From contig NZ_WUEH01000001.1 of NCBI RefSeq assembly GCF_010468615.1, positions 186,001-250,000 on the forward strand: a stretch of DNA of 64,000 nucleotides, given 5' to 3'. Below the pieces are notes generated by a model, which was not told the DNA's origin, searched no databases, and saw nothing but the letters and a program-made list of their open reading frames with translations. Below, piece by piece: positions 37,550-47,992 of this stretch. How positions within the stretch are numbered: the stretch's first letter is position 1; each line of letters begins with the position of its first letter. The translations under genes and the position numbers were made by a program. This DNA comes from Pseudodesulfovibrio sp. JC047 (lineage in GTDB: Bacteria; Desulfobacterota; Desulfovibrionia; Desulfovibrionales; Desulfovibrionaceae).

Positions 37550-38200
37550 TTATAAACCGAGTTCCATGAGCTTTTCTTCAATACCATCCGAGGCCAGCCG
37601 GGTCGCTGAGACCCACTTGCCGCCACGATCAGCGAACTTGCGCGCCGTGAACAAATTGTCCAACAAGGCTTGTTGGGTCTCTTCATACCGGGACCGAATC
37701 ATGCGTTCCTGGTTCACATCGATAAGATAAAAATCTATGGCCACGGAGGCTGGCTGCTTCACACCGGCCGAACTTCCATCACGCTCACGCCAGGACGTCA
37801 GTTGCGGGACCAGCAGGAAATCTGCCTGAATGCATTTCCCCACGCCCAACCAGTATTTCCATGCGGACAGCTTCGGCAAACCGGAATCCTCGAAAACCAC
37901 CACATCTTCACACTGCTGGACCGCAGAAGGCGTGATGTAATCAAAGACCTGATGTTTGTTCAATGTGTCAGCGAGAACCATGTTCAATGTTGCCAAAGTC
38001 CCGTCCGGAGCAGGCTTTCCTTCCTCGTCGAGATACCCGGCCAAAAGTTCCCAATTATACACAGGATTAGTAAATCCTGCCACGGCAAGTTTGCCTTCGG
38101 GACGAGGAACCGCCGCAGTCCGGGACGTGGCACATCCGGTCAAAAGCAATATACTCATGCAAACAGCGACTATTCCGAAAGAGAATGTGATGCGCTTCAT
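37550..38200 (-). CDS. Lipoprotein of unknown function between hisB and hisA
   Basis: 216 residues. Signal peptide with lipobox LLTGC (cysteine near 23). The mature part begins with KLAVAGFTNP and has a YEETQQALLDNLFTARKFADRGGKWVSAT segment near the C-terminus; the fold resembles periplasmic alpha/beta lipoproteins of the LpoB/CsgG-like type, but the match is by feel only. The start overlaps the hisB stop by one base, so it is translated with hisB. No histidine-related role is evident. Confidence 0.75.
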   Translation of the reverse strand: MKRITFSFGIVAVCMSILLLTGCATSRTAAVPRPEGKLAVAGFTNPVYNWELLAGYLDEEGKPAPDGTLATLNMVLADTLNKHQVFDYITPSAVQQCEDVVVFEDSGLPKLSAWKYWLGVGKCIQADFLLVPQLTSWRERDGSSAGVKQPASVAIDFYLIDVNQERMIRSRYEETQQALLDNLFTARKFADRGGKWVSATRLASDGIEEKLMELGL

Positions 38201-38787
38201 CAGTCGAGGCTCCCTTTGGTGCTGGAAACGCCGGTTCGCCCGACAGCGACACCATGCGACAGAGCAAGCCCCAACGCCTTGAAGGCCGCTTCCAGAAGAT
38301 GATGGCCATTCTGGCCGTACTCGTATTTGACGTGCAGGTTCATGCCTGCCTTGAATGCAAAAGATTTAAGGAATTCGCGCCAGACGTCTTTTTCGTCTCC
38401 GGCAATGATATCCGGCAACAAAGCATCGTCGTACACGATATATGGACGCCCAGACAGGTCCAGTACGACCTCGACCAGCGCTTCATCCATGGGCACTTTT
38501 GCCGACGCGACCCGGTTGATGCCACGCTTGTCGCCCAAGGCCTCGTTCAAAGCCTGCCCCAAGCACAACCCGATATCTTCCAAGCTGTGATGGCTGTCAA
38601 TATCCAGATCGCCCGTGCATGTCAGGTCCAAATCAAACCGTGCCCAAAATGCGCACAACGTGAGCATGTGGTCGGCAAAACCGATGCCGGTCCGCACATT
38701 CACCTCGCCCTCGCCATCCAGGGTCAATGTCAGTTTGATGTCCGTTTCCTTGGTGGTCCGAACCACCGTGGCCTGGCGTGTGCCCAT
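38200..38787 (-). CDS. hisB: Imidazoleglycerol-phosphate dehydratase HisB
   Basis: 195 residues, monofunctional dehydratase without the phosphatase domain. Metal-binding histidine clusters FADHML (near 38) and [10 protein letters not shown] (near 65) and [14 protein letters not shown] near 162 are all present. It is the first gene of the hisB-lipoprotein unit; hisA follows separately. Confidence 0.96.
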   Translation of the reverse strand: MGTRQATVVRTTKETDIKLTLTLDGEGEVNVRTGIGFADHMLTLCAFWARFDLDLTCTGDLDIDSHHSLEDIGLCLGQALNEALGDKRGINRVASAKVPMDEALVEVVLDLSGRPYIVYDDALLPDIIAGDEKDVWREFLKSFAFKAGMNLHVKYEYGQNGHHLLEAAFKALGLALSHGVAVGRTGVSSTKGSLD

Positions 38788-38849
38788 GCCATTACTCCTT
38801 ATGCAATGAATGAATCAATATCAGCAAGGACTGTATAGGAAAGCTCTCG

Positions 38850-38881
38850 AAAAATAAACCGGGCAGGGATATCCCTGCCCG
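38850..38881 (-). terminator. Intrinsic terminator after tatC
   Basis: A perfect 11-bp palindrome, CGGGCAGGGAT and its inverse (38860-38881), followed on the minus strand by GTTTATTTTT. Confidence 0.8.
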
Positions 38882-38892
38882 ATCATATTTGA

Positions 38893-40191
38893 TTATGCTT
38901 TTTCAGTGGTCTCTTCAGTCTCAGCGGCAACCGCATCCAATTCGGCCTGGGCCGCAGCCTCTTGCTCGGCCTGTTTTTTCAGATGCCGTTTTTCCTTTTT
39001 GCCAAAGAAATACGCCACCCAAATGCCGACCTCATACAAAATAATCAATGGTCCGGCCATGAGGCACTGCGTGAAAGGATCTGGCGGCGTCAAGATGGCA
39101 GCCATGACAAATCCGATCAAAATCGCATATTTCCGTTTTTTACGCAGGCCGGCCGAGGAAACCATCCCCATCCTGGCAAGGAAAAAGATAAAGAGTGGCA
39201 GTTCAAAAACAAACCCAAAGGCAAAAAGCAATTTCAAACAAAAACTCAAATATTCATTCAACTTCGGCGTGAATTGAATCCCCTCGGTGGAAAATCCGGC
39301 AAAAAATTCGAAACCGAACGGGAACACCACAAAATATCCGAACAACGCCCCTGAAGTAAAGAAAAGTGCCGAAATAATGGCCATGGGGACCATCCATTTA
39401 CGCTCATGGGCATACAGACCCGGGGCAATAAATCCCCAAATCTGGGCAAAAACATACGGGCTGACCAGAAACAAACCAGCCACAATGGAAATCTTGATAT
39501 GTGAAAAAAAGGCTTCAGCCGGGTAGGTATACTGAAAATGTCCCTGCTGTGTGACCTGCATCAAGGACTGTTGCAAGGCATCCATAAACAACGACATCTG
39601 TTCGGTGTGTGCAAATCCCTTGTCAGCCAGGGACTGTGTCAACATCTGCCCGAAATCTCGGAAAAATTCTGGAGAAAGTACAGGATTCTGTGCGGCTTGT
39701 TCCTGAAAAACCTTAATCATCGGCTCCATCAGGATGTCGAACATCTGTTCAGCGAATCCATAACAAGCAACCATGCCGATAGCGATGGCAATAAAGGCCC
39801 GGGTCAACCGAAAACGCAGTTCGCCCAAATGATCCAACAAGGACATCTGACCGGCTTCTTCCGAGTCTTCCCCGTCCTCGTCGCTCTCTTCGTCTTCGTC
39901 GCCCTCAGTGGCATCAGCGTCATCGTCTTCGTCGCCCTCAGTGGCATCAGCGTCATCGTCAGCGTCGCCCTCAGTGGCATCAGCGTCATCGTCAGCGTCG
40001 TCAGCGTCGTCCGATGATTCGTCCGAATCAGCAGCATCAGCAAGCGTCTCTTCGGCCTGCTTCAATTCCTCATCAGTCACGACAGCGGTTTCGTCCTCTT
40101 CAAGCGAAGGATCATCATTGGGATCGACCTGAGACTCGGCTTCGTTTTCCCCGTTTCCGGGGGCCTTCACATCATCTTTTTCTGAACTCAT
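38893..40191 (-). CDS. tatC: Twin-arginine translocase subunit TatC with acidic N-terminal extension
   Basis: 432 residues, against about 250 for a typical TatC. Residues 1-115 are an Asp/Glu/Ala/Ser-rich extension that includes three tandem 11-residue units (about 65-97). The conserved TatC core starts at MSLLDHLGELRFRL near 116 and has six membrane segments. The first periplasmic loop (about 150-228) is much longer than in E. coli. The tail after the last helix is a charged coil. TatC recognises twin-arginine signal peptides. It follows tatB by six bases; no separate tatA is in the window. Confidence 0.94.
   Translation of the reverse strand: MSSEKDDVKAPGNGENEAESQVDPNDDPSLEEDETAVVTDEELKQAEETLADAADSDESSDDADDADDDADATEGDADDDADATEGDEDDDADATEGDEDEESDEDGEDSEEAGQMSLLDHLGELRFRLTRAFIAIAIGMVACYGFAEQMFDILMEPMIKVFQEQAAQNPVLSPEFFRDFGQMLTQSLADKGFAHTEQMSLFMDALQQSLMQVTQQGHFQYTYPAEAFFSHIKISIVAGLFLVSPYVFAQIWGFIAPGLYAHERKWMVPMAIISALFFTSGALFGYFVVFPFGFEFFAGFSTEGIQFTPKLNEYLSFCLKLLFAFGFVFELPLFIFFLARMGMVSSAGLRKKRKYAILIGFVMAAILTPPDPFTQCLMAGPLIILYEVGIWVAYFFGKKEKRHLKKQAEQEAAAQAELDAVAAETEETTEKA
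39901..39999. repeat. Three tandem 33-bp repeats inside tatC
   Basis: Units at 39901-39933, 39934-39966 and 39967-39999. The second and third are identical, and the first differs in one codon (TTC for AGC on the plus strand, Glu for Ala). The length is a multiple of three, so unit gain or loss would keep the frame. Confidence 0.95.
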
Positions 40192-40197
40192 GTCAGT

Positions 40198-40542
40198 CTA
40201 CGCCTTTGTTTCTTTCGAGGCGTCAGGGATATTGGATTCGGCCTGTGCTTTTTCCAACTCGGCTTTGGCCGTCTCGGCTTCAGCCTTGGCGGTCTCGGCT
40301 TCAATCTTTGCCTTTTCAGCCTTACGCCGAGCCAACTCTTCGTCCACCTCACGCTTGCGTGCTTCAGATTCGGCCTTGTTGACCTCATCGTCTAACGTGG
40401 ATTTGACGTCATTGCCGACACGTTTGAATTCAGCCACCCCCTTGCCCAATGAACGAAGCATCTCAGGCAATTTTTTGGGACCGACGACAACAAGTGCCAC
40501 CAAGCAGATAATCAGTAACTCAGGTCCGCCTATTCCAAACAT
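40198..40542 (-). CDS. tatB: Twin-arginine translocase subunit TatA/TatB
   Basis: 114 residues. One N-terminal membrane helix ([20 protein letters not shown]) then the amphipathic [20 protein letters not shown], both typical of TatA/B. The glutamate in the first helix and the longer charged tail (about 50-114, Ala/Glu/Lys-rich coiled coil) favour TatB. AAGGA precedes the ATG. Next to tatC. Confidence 0.92.
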   Translation of the reverse strand: MFGIGGPELLIICLVALVVVGPKKLPEMLRSLGKGVAEFKRVGNDVKSTLDDEVNKAESEARKREVDEELARRKAEKAKIEAETAKAEAETAKAELEKAQAESNIPDASKETKA

Positions 40543-40692
40543 ACATTTTTCCTTGATTCTGAACTCTTACGTGAACAGCGCACCCCGCCATACATCTGGC
40601 CGGCACACACCAACCCCATGTCATCTGACACAGATGACGCTGCCATCTTCGAACTTATGGAATCAACATCAATTCTTCAAATATTGTCAACA

Positions 40693-40720
40693 TGAAATAG
40701 CCACATAAGTGGCTATTTCA
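40693..40720 (-). terminator. Hairpin after guaA
   Basis: A perfect 12-bp stem, TGAAATAGCCAC with its inverse, around an ATAA loop, 14 bases past the guaA stop. The T-tract is short (within the stem), so termination is plausible rather than certain. Confidence 0.5.
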
Positions 40721-40734
40721 TGAATTCAACAGAT

Positions 40735-42279
40735 TTATTCCCATTCAATGGTGCTCGGCGGCTTGGACGAAATGTCCAGAACCACACGATTGACACCCTT
40801 GACCTCGTTGATAATCCGATTGGACATACGCGCCAGAATATCCGACGGCACTCTGGACCAATCAGCGGTCATGGCATCGAGCGAATCCACAATACGCAAG
40901 GCGATCACGTTTTCATAGGTCCGATCATCACCCATGACACCAACGGTTTTGAGAGGCAACAACACGGCGAATCCCTGCCAGACCTTACGGTACCAATCAG
41001 AGGCGACCATCTCGTTCTGGACGATACGATCCGCCAACCGCAGGATTTCCAACCGCTCCTCAGTCACTTCACCGATGATACGAATGGACAGGCCCGGACC
41101 GGGAAATGGCTGCCGCCAAATAATGTGTTCGGGCAAACCGAGTTCATAGGCTGCACGACGGACTTCGTCCTTGAACAACTCACGAAGCGGTTCCACCAAC
41201 TTGAGATTCATCTTTTCGGGCAGACCACCCACATTGTGGTGAGACTTGATGACCGCCGAAGGACCTTTGAAGGATTCGGATTCGATCACGTCCGGGTAGA
41301 GGGTCCCCTGACCCAAGAATTTTACGCCCTTGATCGCTTTGGCCTCGCGGTCAAAGACCTCAATGAACTTGTACCCAATAATTTTCCGTTTCTTTTCGGG
41401 ATCTTCCACGCCCTTCAAGTCGGACAGGAATTCGTCAGCCGCATCCACCAGCTTGACGTTCAGGTCGAAATGCTCGGCCAGAAAACCGATAACTTCTTCC
41501 TTTTCGCCCATGCGGAGCAACCCGTTATCCACGAAAATGCAATGCAAATTCTTGCCGATGGCCCGATGCAGCATGACTGCGGCCACCGTGGAATCAATAC
41601 CACCGGACAGACCAAGAACAACCTTGTCGTCACCGACCTGTTTTTTCAGGTCTTCAATGGTGGATTCAACAAACCCGGCCATGGACCATGAAGCTTCAAG
41701 GCCTGCGACCTTGAACAGGAAGTTCTGAATGATGGTTCCACCGTCGGTGGTATGAGCCACTTCCGGGTGGAACTGCAATGCGTAAATTTTCTTTTCCACG
41801 TTCCCCATGGCGGCGAACTCGATGGAATCGGTCTTGCCCATGGGGACAAAACCATCCGGGATGGATTCAACCCGGTCACCGTGGGACATCCAGACCGTCA
41901 GATTGTCCTTCTCTTCGACATCGTCAAAGAGCACACAATCGTTCAGTGCGGTGAACTGCGCCCGGCCATATTCACGATCCGTGGAGGCAACAACCTTTCC
42001 GCCCAATTTGTGGGACAAGAGCTGCATTCCGTAGCAAATGCCAAGCACCGGGATGCCCATCGCCATATAGTCCATATTCAAATCAGGGCATCCGCCTTCC
42101 AAAACGCTGGACGGGCCACCTGACAGAATAAGAGCTGACGGTTTGAATGCCTTGACCCGTTCAGGATCGACATTACAGGGATGAATCTCGGAGTACACCC
42201 CGGCCTCGCGGACGCGCCGCGCAATGAGCTGGGTGAACTGGCTGCCAAAATCAAGGATGAGTACTCTGTTTTCGTGCAT
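40735..42279 (-). CDS. guaA: GMP synthase (glutamine-hydrolysing)
   Basis: 514 residues. Class I glutamine amidotransferase domain (1-195) with nucleophile Cys in GICYGMQ near 81 and His-x-Glu in FHPEVAH near 171. ATP-pyrophosphatase P-loop [10 protein letters not shown] near 227. C-terminal dimerisation domain ending TIEWE. Converts XMP to GMP. guaB lies 360 bases upstream; the gap is structured. Confidence 0.97.
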   Translation of the reverse strand: MHENRVLILDFGSQFTQLIARRVREAGVYSEIHPCNVDPERVKAFKPSALILSGGPSSVLEGGCPDLNMDYMAMGIPVLGICYGMQLLSHKLGGKVVASTDREYGRAQFTALNDCVLFDDVEEKDNLTVWMSHGDRVESIPDGFVPMGKTDSIEFAAMGNVEKKIYALQFHPEVAHTTDGGTIIQNFLFKVAGLEASWSMAGFVESTIEDLKKQVGDDKVVLGLSGGIDSTVAAVMLHRAIGKNLHCIFVDNGLLRMGEKEEVIGFLAEHFDLNVKLVDAADEFLSDLKGVEDPEKKRKIIGYKFIEVFDREAKAIKGVKFLGQGTLYPDVIESESFKGPSAVIKSHHNVGGLPEKMNLKLVEPLRELFKDEVRRAAYELGLPEHIIWRQPFPGPGLSIRIIGEVTEERLEILRLADRIVQNEMVASDWYRKVWQGFAVLLPLKTVGVMGDDRTYENVIALRIVDSLDAMTADWSRVPSDILARMSNRIINEVKGVNRVVLDISSKPPSTIEWE

Positions 42280-42639
42280 GTATATCTCTCTAATTCACTA
42301 TGCCAAAAATGAAAAGTAGAAGATGCCTTCCCTCCGGTTTCAACCTGAAACCGACACCATGGCCAGATCGTCCGGGACATTGGTGGTGGAAGGAAGACTC
42401 TGCCGCTTTATCCTGACATGGCAGGGCAAGATAAGCGGGACAAAATATCAGGGTCACACCCTGTAGGGCGGCATTATGACTGTCCGGGACGGCATCGGGA
42501 TGAATCGGATGGATCGTTCGTTCCATCCCATTGCCGATTCCCGGACCTCACAAGGCGTGTTCTCCCATGCGCACCACTTGCGCGAACACGCCCCAAAAAG
42601 TGTTCATGGCAGGCCACAACGTGACCTGCCTCATTGGAT
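42280..42639 (-). other. Structured gap between guaB and guaA
   Basis: 360 bases without a credible gene. Contents: a hairpin soon after the guaB stop (GGCAGG-CAC with GTG-CCTGCC, 42608-42630, one mismatch); a larger two-part hairpin (42554-42562 with 42584-42592, inner GCGCA/TGCGC); a perfect GGTTTCA/TGAAACC hairpin near 42338; and CTTCC/GGAAG complementary blocks around it. No known purine riboswitch core is recognised. It may hold a guaB terminator and a guaA promoter, but I cannot assign them. Confidence 0.5.
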
Positions 42640-44118
<1,479 letters not shown>

Positions 44119-44167
44119 CTACCTCTACGTTGAAGGCCGAACGTTTCCGCTCGGCCTTGTCTTTTTA

Positions 44168-44884
44168 TTATAAGCCTAAATAGGCTTTTTTAACCTGCTC
44201 ATCCTCAAGGAGCTTGTCGCAGGTATCGGTAAGAACCACCCGTCCGTTTTCCATGACGTACCCTCGATGCCCTATTTTGAGCGCGAGGTTGGCGTTCTGT
44301 TCCACCAAAAAAATGGTGGTATTGTTTTCCTCATTGACCTTCTGGATGATGTCGAAAATCTGTCGGACCACCAAAGGCGCAAGTCCCATTGACGGTTCAT
44401 CCAAAAGCAGGAGACGTGGCTTTGCCATAAGAGCACGCCCGATGGCAAGCATCTGTTGCTCCCCTCCCGATAAAGTTCCGCCCTGTTGTCGTCTTCGTTC
44501 GGCCAAAATCGGGAACAAATCATAACAATAATCCATGTCCCGCTTGATTCCGTCCTTGTCGGAACGCATGAACGCGCCCATATCCAGATTTTCCTGAACA
44601 GTGAGTTCTGGAAAAATCAACCGGCCTTCAGGAACCTGACAAATTCCCCGGGACACGATCTTGTTCGGTGCTTCGCGAGAAATGTCCTCGCCTTCATACA
44701 ACACTGCCCCTTCTCGGGCCTGAACCACGCCGCAGACAGTCATGAGCGTTGTAGACTTGCCAGCACCATTGGCCCCGATCAGGGTAATGATCTCCCCCTG
44801 ATTGATATGCAAATTCACATCATAGAGGGCCTGGATATTACCGTAAAAACTCTGCACATCTCGCAATTCGAGCATTTTAGTCAT
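44168..44884 (-). CDS. livF: Branched-chain amino-acid ABC transporter ATPase LivF
   Basis: 238 residues. Walker A GANGAGKST, signature LSGGEQQM, Walker B LLLLDEPSMGL. The second ATG of an adjacent pair is better spaced from GGGGAGG and is taken as start. The end of livG overlaps it by eight bases. Fifth gene of livJ-H-M-G-F. Confidence 0.95.
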   Translation of the reverse strand: MTKMLELRDVQSFYGNIQALYDVNLHINQGEIITLIGANGAGKSTTLMTVCGVVQAREGAVLYEGEDISREAPNKIVSRGICQVPEGRLIFPELTVQENLDMGAFMRSDKDGIKRDMDYCYDLFPILAERRRQQGGTLSGGEQQMLAIGRALMAKPRLLLLDEPSMGLAPLVVRQIFDIIQKVNEENNTTIFLVEQNANLALKIGHRGYVMENGRVVLTDTCDKLLEDEQVKKAYLGL

Positions 44885-45671
44885 CATGATCCTCCCCGAG
44901 ATACGCCTTGATAACCGTTGGATTTTCAGCGATTTCCTGCGGCGTCCCAGTCGCGATCATACGCCCATAGTCCAAAACATAGATTCGATCGGACATGGAC
45001 ATGACCATTTTCATATCGTGCTCGATGAGCATGATGGAAATGTTGAACTGCTCCCGAATCACCGTAATAAGCTGCTCCAGTTCCAAGGTTTCCTGAGGAT
45101 TCATGCCTGCGGCCGGTTCATCCAGCAACAACAGAAACGGATCCGTGGCCAAGGCCCGGGCGATTTCCAACCGCCGCTGCTTTCCGTATGGCATGTTTGA
45201 CGATAACTCATCGGCAAACTCGCTCAATCCCACGAGTTCCAACAATCCATAGGCCTTTTCAATGACCGCCGACTCTTCCATGCGGGTTGCTTTATTGCGT
45301 GAAACAGCTCCCCATATGGACGATTTGGTCCGACAATGCGTGCCGATCATAACGTTTTCAAGCGCGGTCATGGAATGAAACAACCGGATATTCTGAAACG
45401 TTCTGGCCATACCGAGTTCAGTGACAATATTCGGTTTCTTGCCATTGATTCGTTTCGACTGTCCCGACGCGTCGGGATCGATGCTGACATCCCCGGACGT
45501 CGGGGTATAGATGCCGGTAATACAATTGAAGAACGTGGTTTTTCCTGCGCCATTGGGGCCGATCAGGGCCACGATTTCCTTGTCATGCACGACGAGATCG
45601 ACTTCATCCAGGGCACGGATGCCTCCGAAGTCCTTGCTCACCGTGTTGACGTTCAAAACTGGATTATTCAT
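44877..45671 (-). CDS. livG: Branched-chain amino-acid ABC transporter ATPase LivG
   Basis: 264 residues. Walker A GPNGAGKTT near 36, signature MPYGKQRRLEIA, Walker B LLLLDEPAAGMNP. The NPQET/GMNPQ style and extended middle distinguish LivG from LivF. An in-frame GTG three codons upstream is an alternative start. It overlaps livM by eight bases. Confidence 0.95.
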   Translation of the reverse strand: MNNPVLNVNTVSKDFGGIRALDEVDLVVHDKEIVALIGPNGAGKTTFFNCITGIYTPTSGDVSIDPDASGQSKRINGKKPNIVTELGMARTFQNIRLFHSMTALENVMIGTHCRTKSSIWGAVSRNKATRMEESAVIEKAYGLLELVGLSEFADELSSNMPYGKQRRLEIARALATDPFLLLLDEPAAGMNPQETLELEQLITVIREQFNISIMLIEHDMKMVMSMSDRIYVLDYGRMIATGTPQEIAENPTVIKAYLGEDHDD

Positions 45672-46956
45672 CGGCTGCACTCGCGGTTTTAGAAGCTGTG
45701 TAATGGTAGATCTTGCGCTTCGCGCTGATCAATCCTTGTGGTCTGAAAACCATCACGAGCACCATGATGGCTCCGAACAACAACATTCTGAACTGGGCAA
45801 AATCTCGAAGATATTCCGGAACCAAAATCAAAATGATAGCCCCGGCGATAACACCACGAATGGACCCCATGCCACCGATAACGACAATGGACAGAATAAT
45901 GGCCGATTCCCAAAAAGTAAACGATGCCGGATTGATAAAACTCGTCTTGGCCGCAAAAACAACACCGGCCATACCGGCCCACGTCGCTCCGAGGGCAAAG
46001 GCCATGAGTTTGGTCTTCATCTTGTCGATGCCCATGGCCTGACACGCGATTTCATCTTCGCGCAATGCCAGCCAGGCCCGTCCGATACGAGAATTTTGCA
46101 ATCGATTGACACAAAAAATGGTGAAAATCAGCAACCCGAGCATGATATAATACATGTACTGGGTGGACCCGATCACACCGATTTTCATACCGAACAGCGC
46201 GGGGCGGTCAATGCCGGAAATACCAGATGGTCCCATGGTGACGTCGCCCCAGTTTTCCAGGACCAAGCGAATGATCTCACCAAAACCAAGAGTGACGATG
46301 GCCAGATAGTCACCACGCAACCGAAGGACCGGAAAGCCGAGAATGACACCGAGCAATGCGCCAAGGATGGCACCAATGGGAAGCATGAACCAGAAGCCGA
46401 TTCCCCAATGCATGTTGCACAAGGCGTAGGCATAGGCTCCGACGGCGTAAAACGCCACATATCCGAGGTCGAGCAGACCGGCCAGCCCGACAACAATATT
46501 GAGTCCCAACCCGAGTACAATGTACACGAGGCAGGAAACCATGATATTTGTCTGATAGAGATCAAATACTTCCGGAAAGGCCACGGCAATCAATGCCAAT
46601 GCGCCAAGGGCCACGAATTTCAAAACCGTATGGGACTGTATCTGCGTGAGCAGGGATTCCATGCGGGATTCCCGGGTGCTCTCATCTTTTTTGAGGTCCT
46701 TTCGGGCCAAAAGCCAACGCCACACAAAGGAACCGAAAAAAACCGCTCCAGCGATGTACGCCAAGCGTTCCCAGTGCCACACCACCGTTTTTTCGATGGT
46801 GTTGACCCGGATAACCATGATGGGGAATGTTAAAAAGGCGAACCAAAGAGCGGCGACGAACGACCTCTTCAACGCCTGGGCAAAGGAATCGCACCCGGCG
46901 GTAAAAAAGAAGCTGAAAAAGCTCTGTTGGGTCATGGTAATACGTGTGTTACTCAC
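45664..46956 (-). CDS. livM: Branched-chain amino-acid ABC permease LivM
   Basis: 430 residues, about ten membrane segments. An N-terminal extension of roughly 100 residues with two or three extra membrane segments precedes the conserved permease core (QTNIMVSCLVYIVLGLGLNIVVG). The EAA-like loop ALREDEIACQAMGID lies near 310. Overlaps livG. Confidence 0.94.
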   Translation of the reverse strand: MSNTRITMTQQSFFSFFFTAGCDSFAQALKRSFVAALWFAFLTFPIMVIRVNTIEKTVVWHWERLAYIAGAVFFGSFVWRWLLARKDLKKDESTRESRMESLLTQIQSHTVLKFVALGALALIAVAFPEVFDLYQTNIMVSCLVYIVLGLGLNIVVGLAGLLDLGYVAFYAVGAYAYALCNMHWGIGFWFMLPIGAILGALLGVILGFPVLRLRGDYLAIVTLGFGEIIRLVLENWGDVTMGPSGISGIDRPALFGMKIGVIGSTQYMYYIMLGLLIFTIFCVNRLQNSRIGRAWLALREDEIACQAMGIDKMKTKLMAFALGATWAGMAGVVFAAKTSFINPASFTFWESAIILSIVVIGGMGSIRGVIAGAIILILVPEYLRDFAQFRMLLFGAIMVLVMVFRPQGLISAKRKIYHYTASKTASAADE

Positions 46957-47006
46957 AATATATTCCTTGCACGATACTTACTCTCATGCTGCTTGAAAAT
47001 CAAAAC

Positions 47007-47909
47007 TTAGACCTTCTGGGTCTTTTCCTTGCCCATGATGCCCGACGGCCTGAAAATCAGGATAAGCACCAAGAGACAGAACGCGAACACATCCTCGTAA
47101 TCCGATGAGACGTATCCGGTCGCGAACGCTTCGGTCAGGCCGAGTACCAATGCGCCGAGCATGGCACCGGGGATAGACCCGATTCCACCGAGCACGGCGG
47201 CGGTAAACGCTTTGATTCCAGCGATAAAGCCGATGTAGTAGTTGATCTGCCCAATATGTGAAGCGATCAACACACCGCCAACAGCGGCCAGGCTGGACCC
47301 GATAATGAAGGTCGCGGAAATGACCATATCGACATTGATGCCGACCAGCATGGCCATTTTCCGATTCTGGGCCGTGGCGCGCATGGCCTTGCCCAGTTTG
47401 GTGAACTTGATAAAGACCGTCAGCCCGACGCACGAAAGCACCGTGGCAAGGATGATGACCAGCTCTGAGGAGCTGATGATGGACCCCATGGATTCCATAA
47501 ATCCGAACTCGGGAATGAGTTCGGGAAACGGCAGGAAGTCCGAAGTCTGAGCAAGCATGACATAATTTTGCAAGAAAATGGACATACCAATGGCGGAAAT
47601 CAGCGGGGACAACCGGGGCGCACCGCGCAACGGTTTATACGCCACCTTTTCGATGGTGTACCCGTAGGCTGCTGCCCAAATGACCGCGCAGACCAAGGCA
47701 ATGGCCAGGATGGCAATGCCGGGGAACCCGAGCATCGTCAATAATCCCGCAACGATCAGTCCGGTAAACGCACCGATCATGTAGATTTCGCCATGAGCGA
47801 AGTTGATAAGTTCGATAATCCCGTAGACCATGGTATAGCCCAGGGCGATAAGGGCATATATGCTGCCCCGGGTTAATCCACCCAAAAACAGCTCAAGAAA
47901 ATATTCCAT
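47007..47909 (-). CDS. livH: Branched-chain amino-acid ABC permease LivH
   Basis: 300 residues, eight or so membrane segments. Begins FLELFLGGLTRGSIYALIALGYTMVYGIIELINFAHGE, the LivH signature region, and carries the EAA-like loop KLGKAMRATAQN near 165. It follows the livJ gene after an 83-base gap containing a strong hairpin. Confidence 0.95.
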   Translation of the reverse strand: MEYFLELFLGGLTRGSIYALIALGYTMVYGIIELINFAHGEIYMIGAFTGLIVAGLLTMLGFPGIAILAIALVCAVIWAAAYGYTIEKVAYKPLRGAPRLSPLISAIGMSIFLQNYVMLAQTSDFLPFPELIPEFGFMESMGSIISSSELVIILATVLSCVGLTVFIKFTKLGKAMRATAQNRKMAMLVGINVDMVISATFIIGSSLAAVGGVLIASHIGQINYYIGFIAGIKAFTAAVLGGIGSIPGAMLGALVLGLTEAFATGYVSSDYEDVFAFCLLVLILIFRPSGIMGKEKTQKV

Positions 47910-47940
47910 TACGTGAAATCCTGTGCATTGAATAAACCTA

Positions 47941-47964
47941 GGGGACAGGCATAGGCCTGTCCCC
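47941..47964 (-). terminator. Hairpin between livJ and livH
   Basis: GGGGACAGG (47941-47949) pairs with CCTGTCCCC (47956-47964), nine perfect pairs. It lies 28 bases past the livJ stop and is followed by TAGGTTTATT on the minus strand. Its likely role is partial termination or mRNA stabilisation, so that the binding protein is made in excess. Confidence 0.6.
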
Positions 47965-47992
47965 TGATTTATTGTGTTTTAACTGTCAACGA

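Noticed and set aside
39901-39999. CRISPR-like array
   Set aside because: The repeats are directly tandem, have no spacers and lie in frame within tatC.
42290-42526. 78-codon ORF in the guaB-guaA gap
   Set aside because: No ribosome-binding site, no family resemblance, and it covers the hairpin-rich part of the gap.
45511-46833. 440-codon plus-strand frame opposite livM
   Set aside because: Composition is shadow-like (His/Gln/Asp-rich) and livM on the minus strand is a clear permease.
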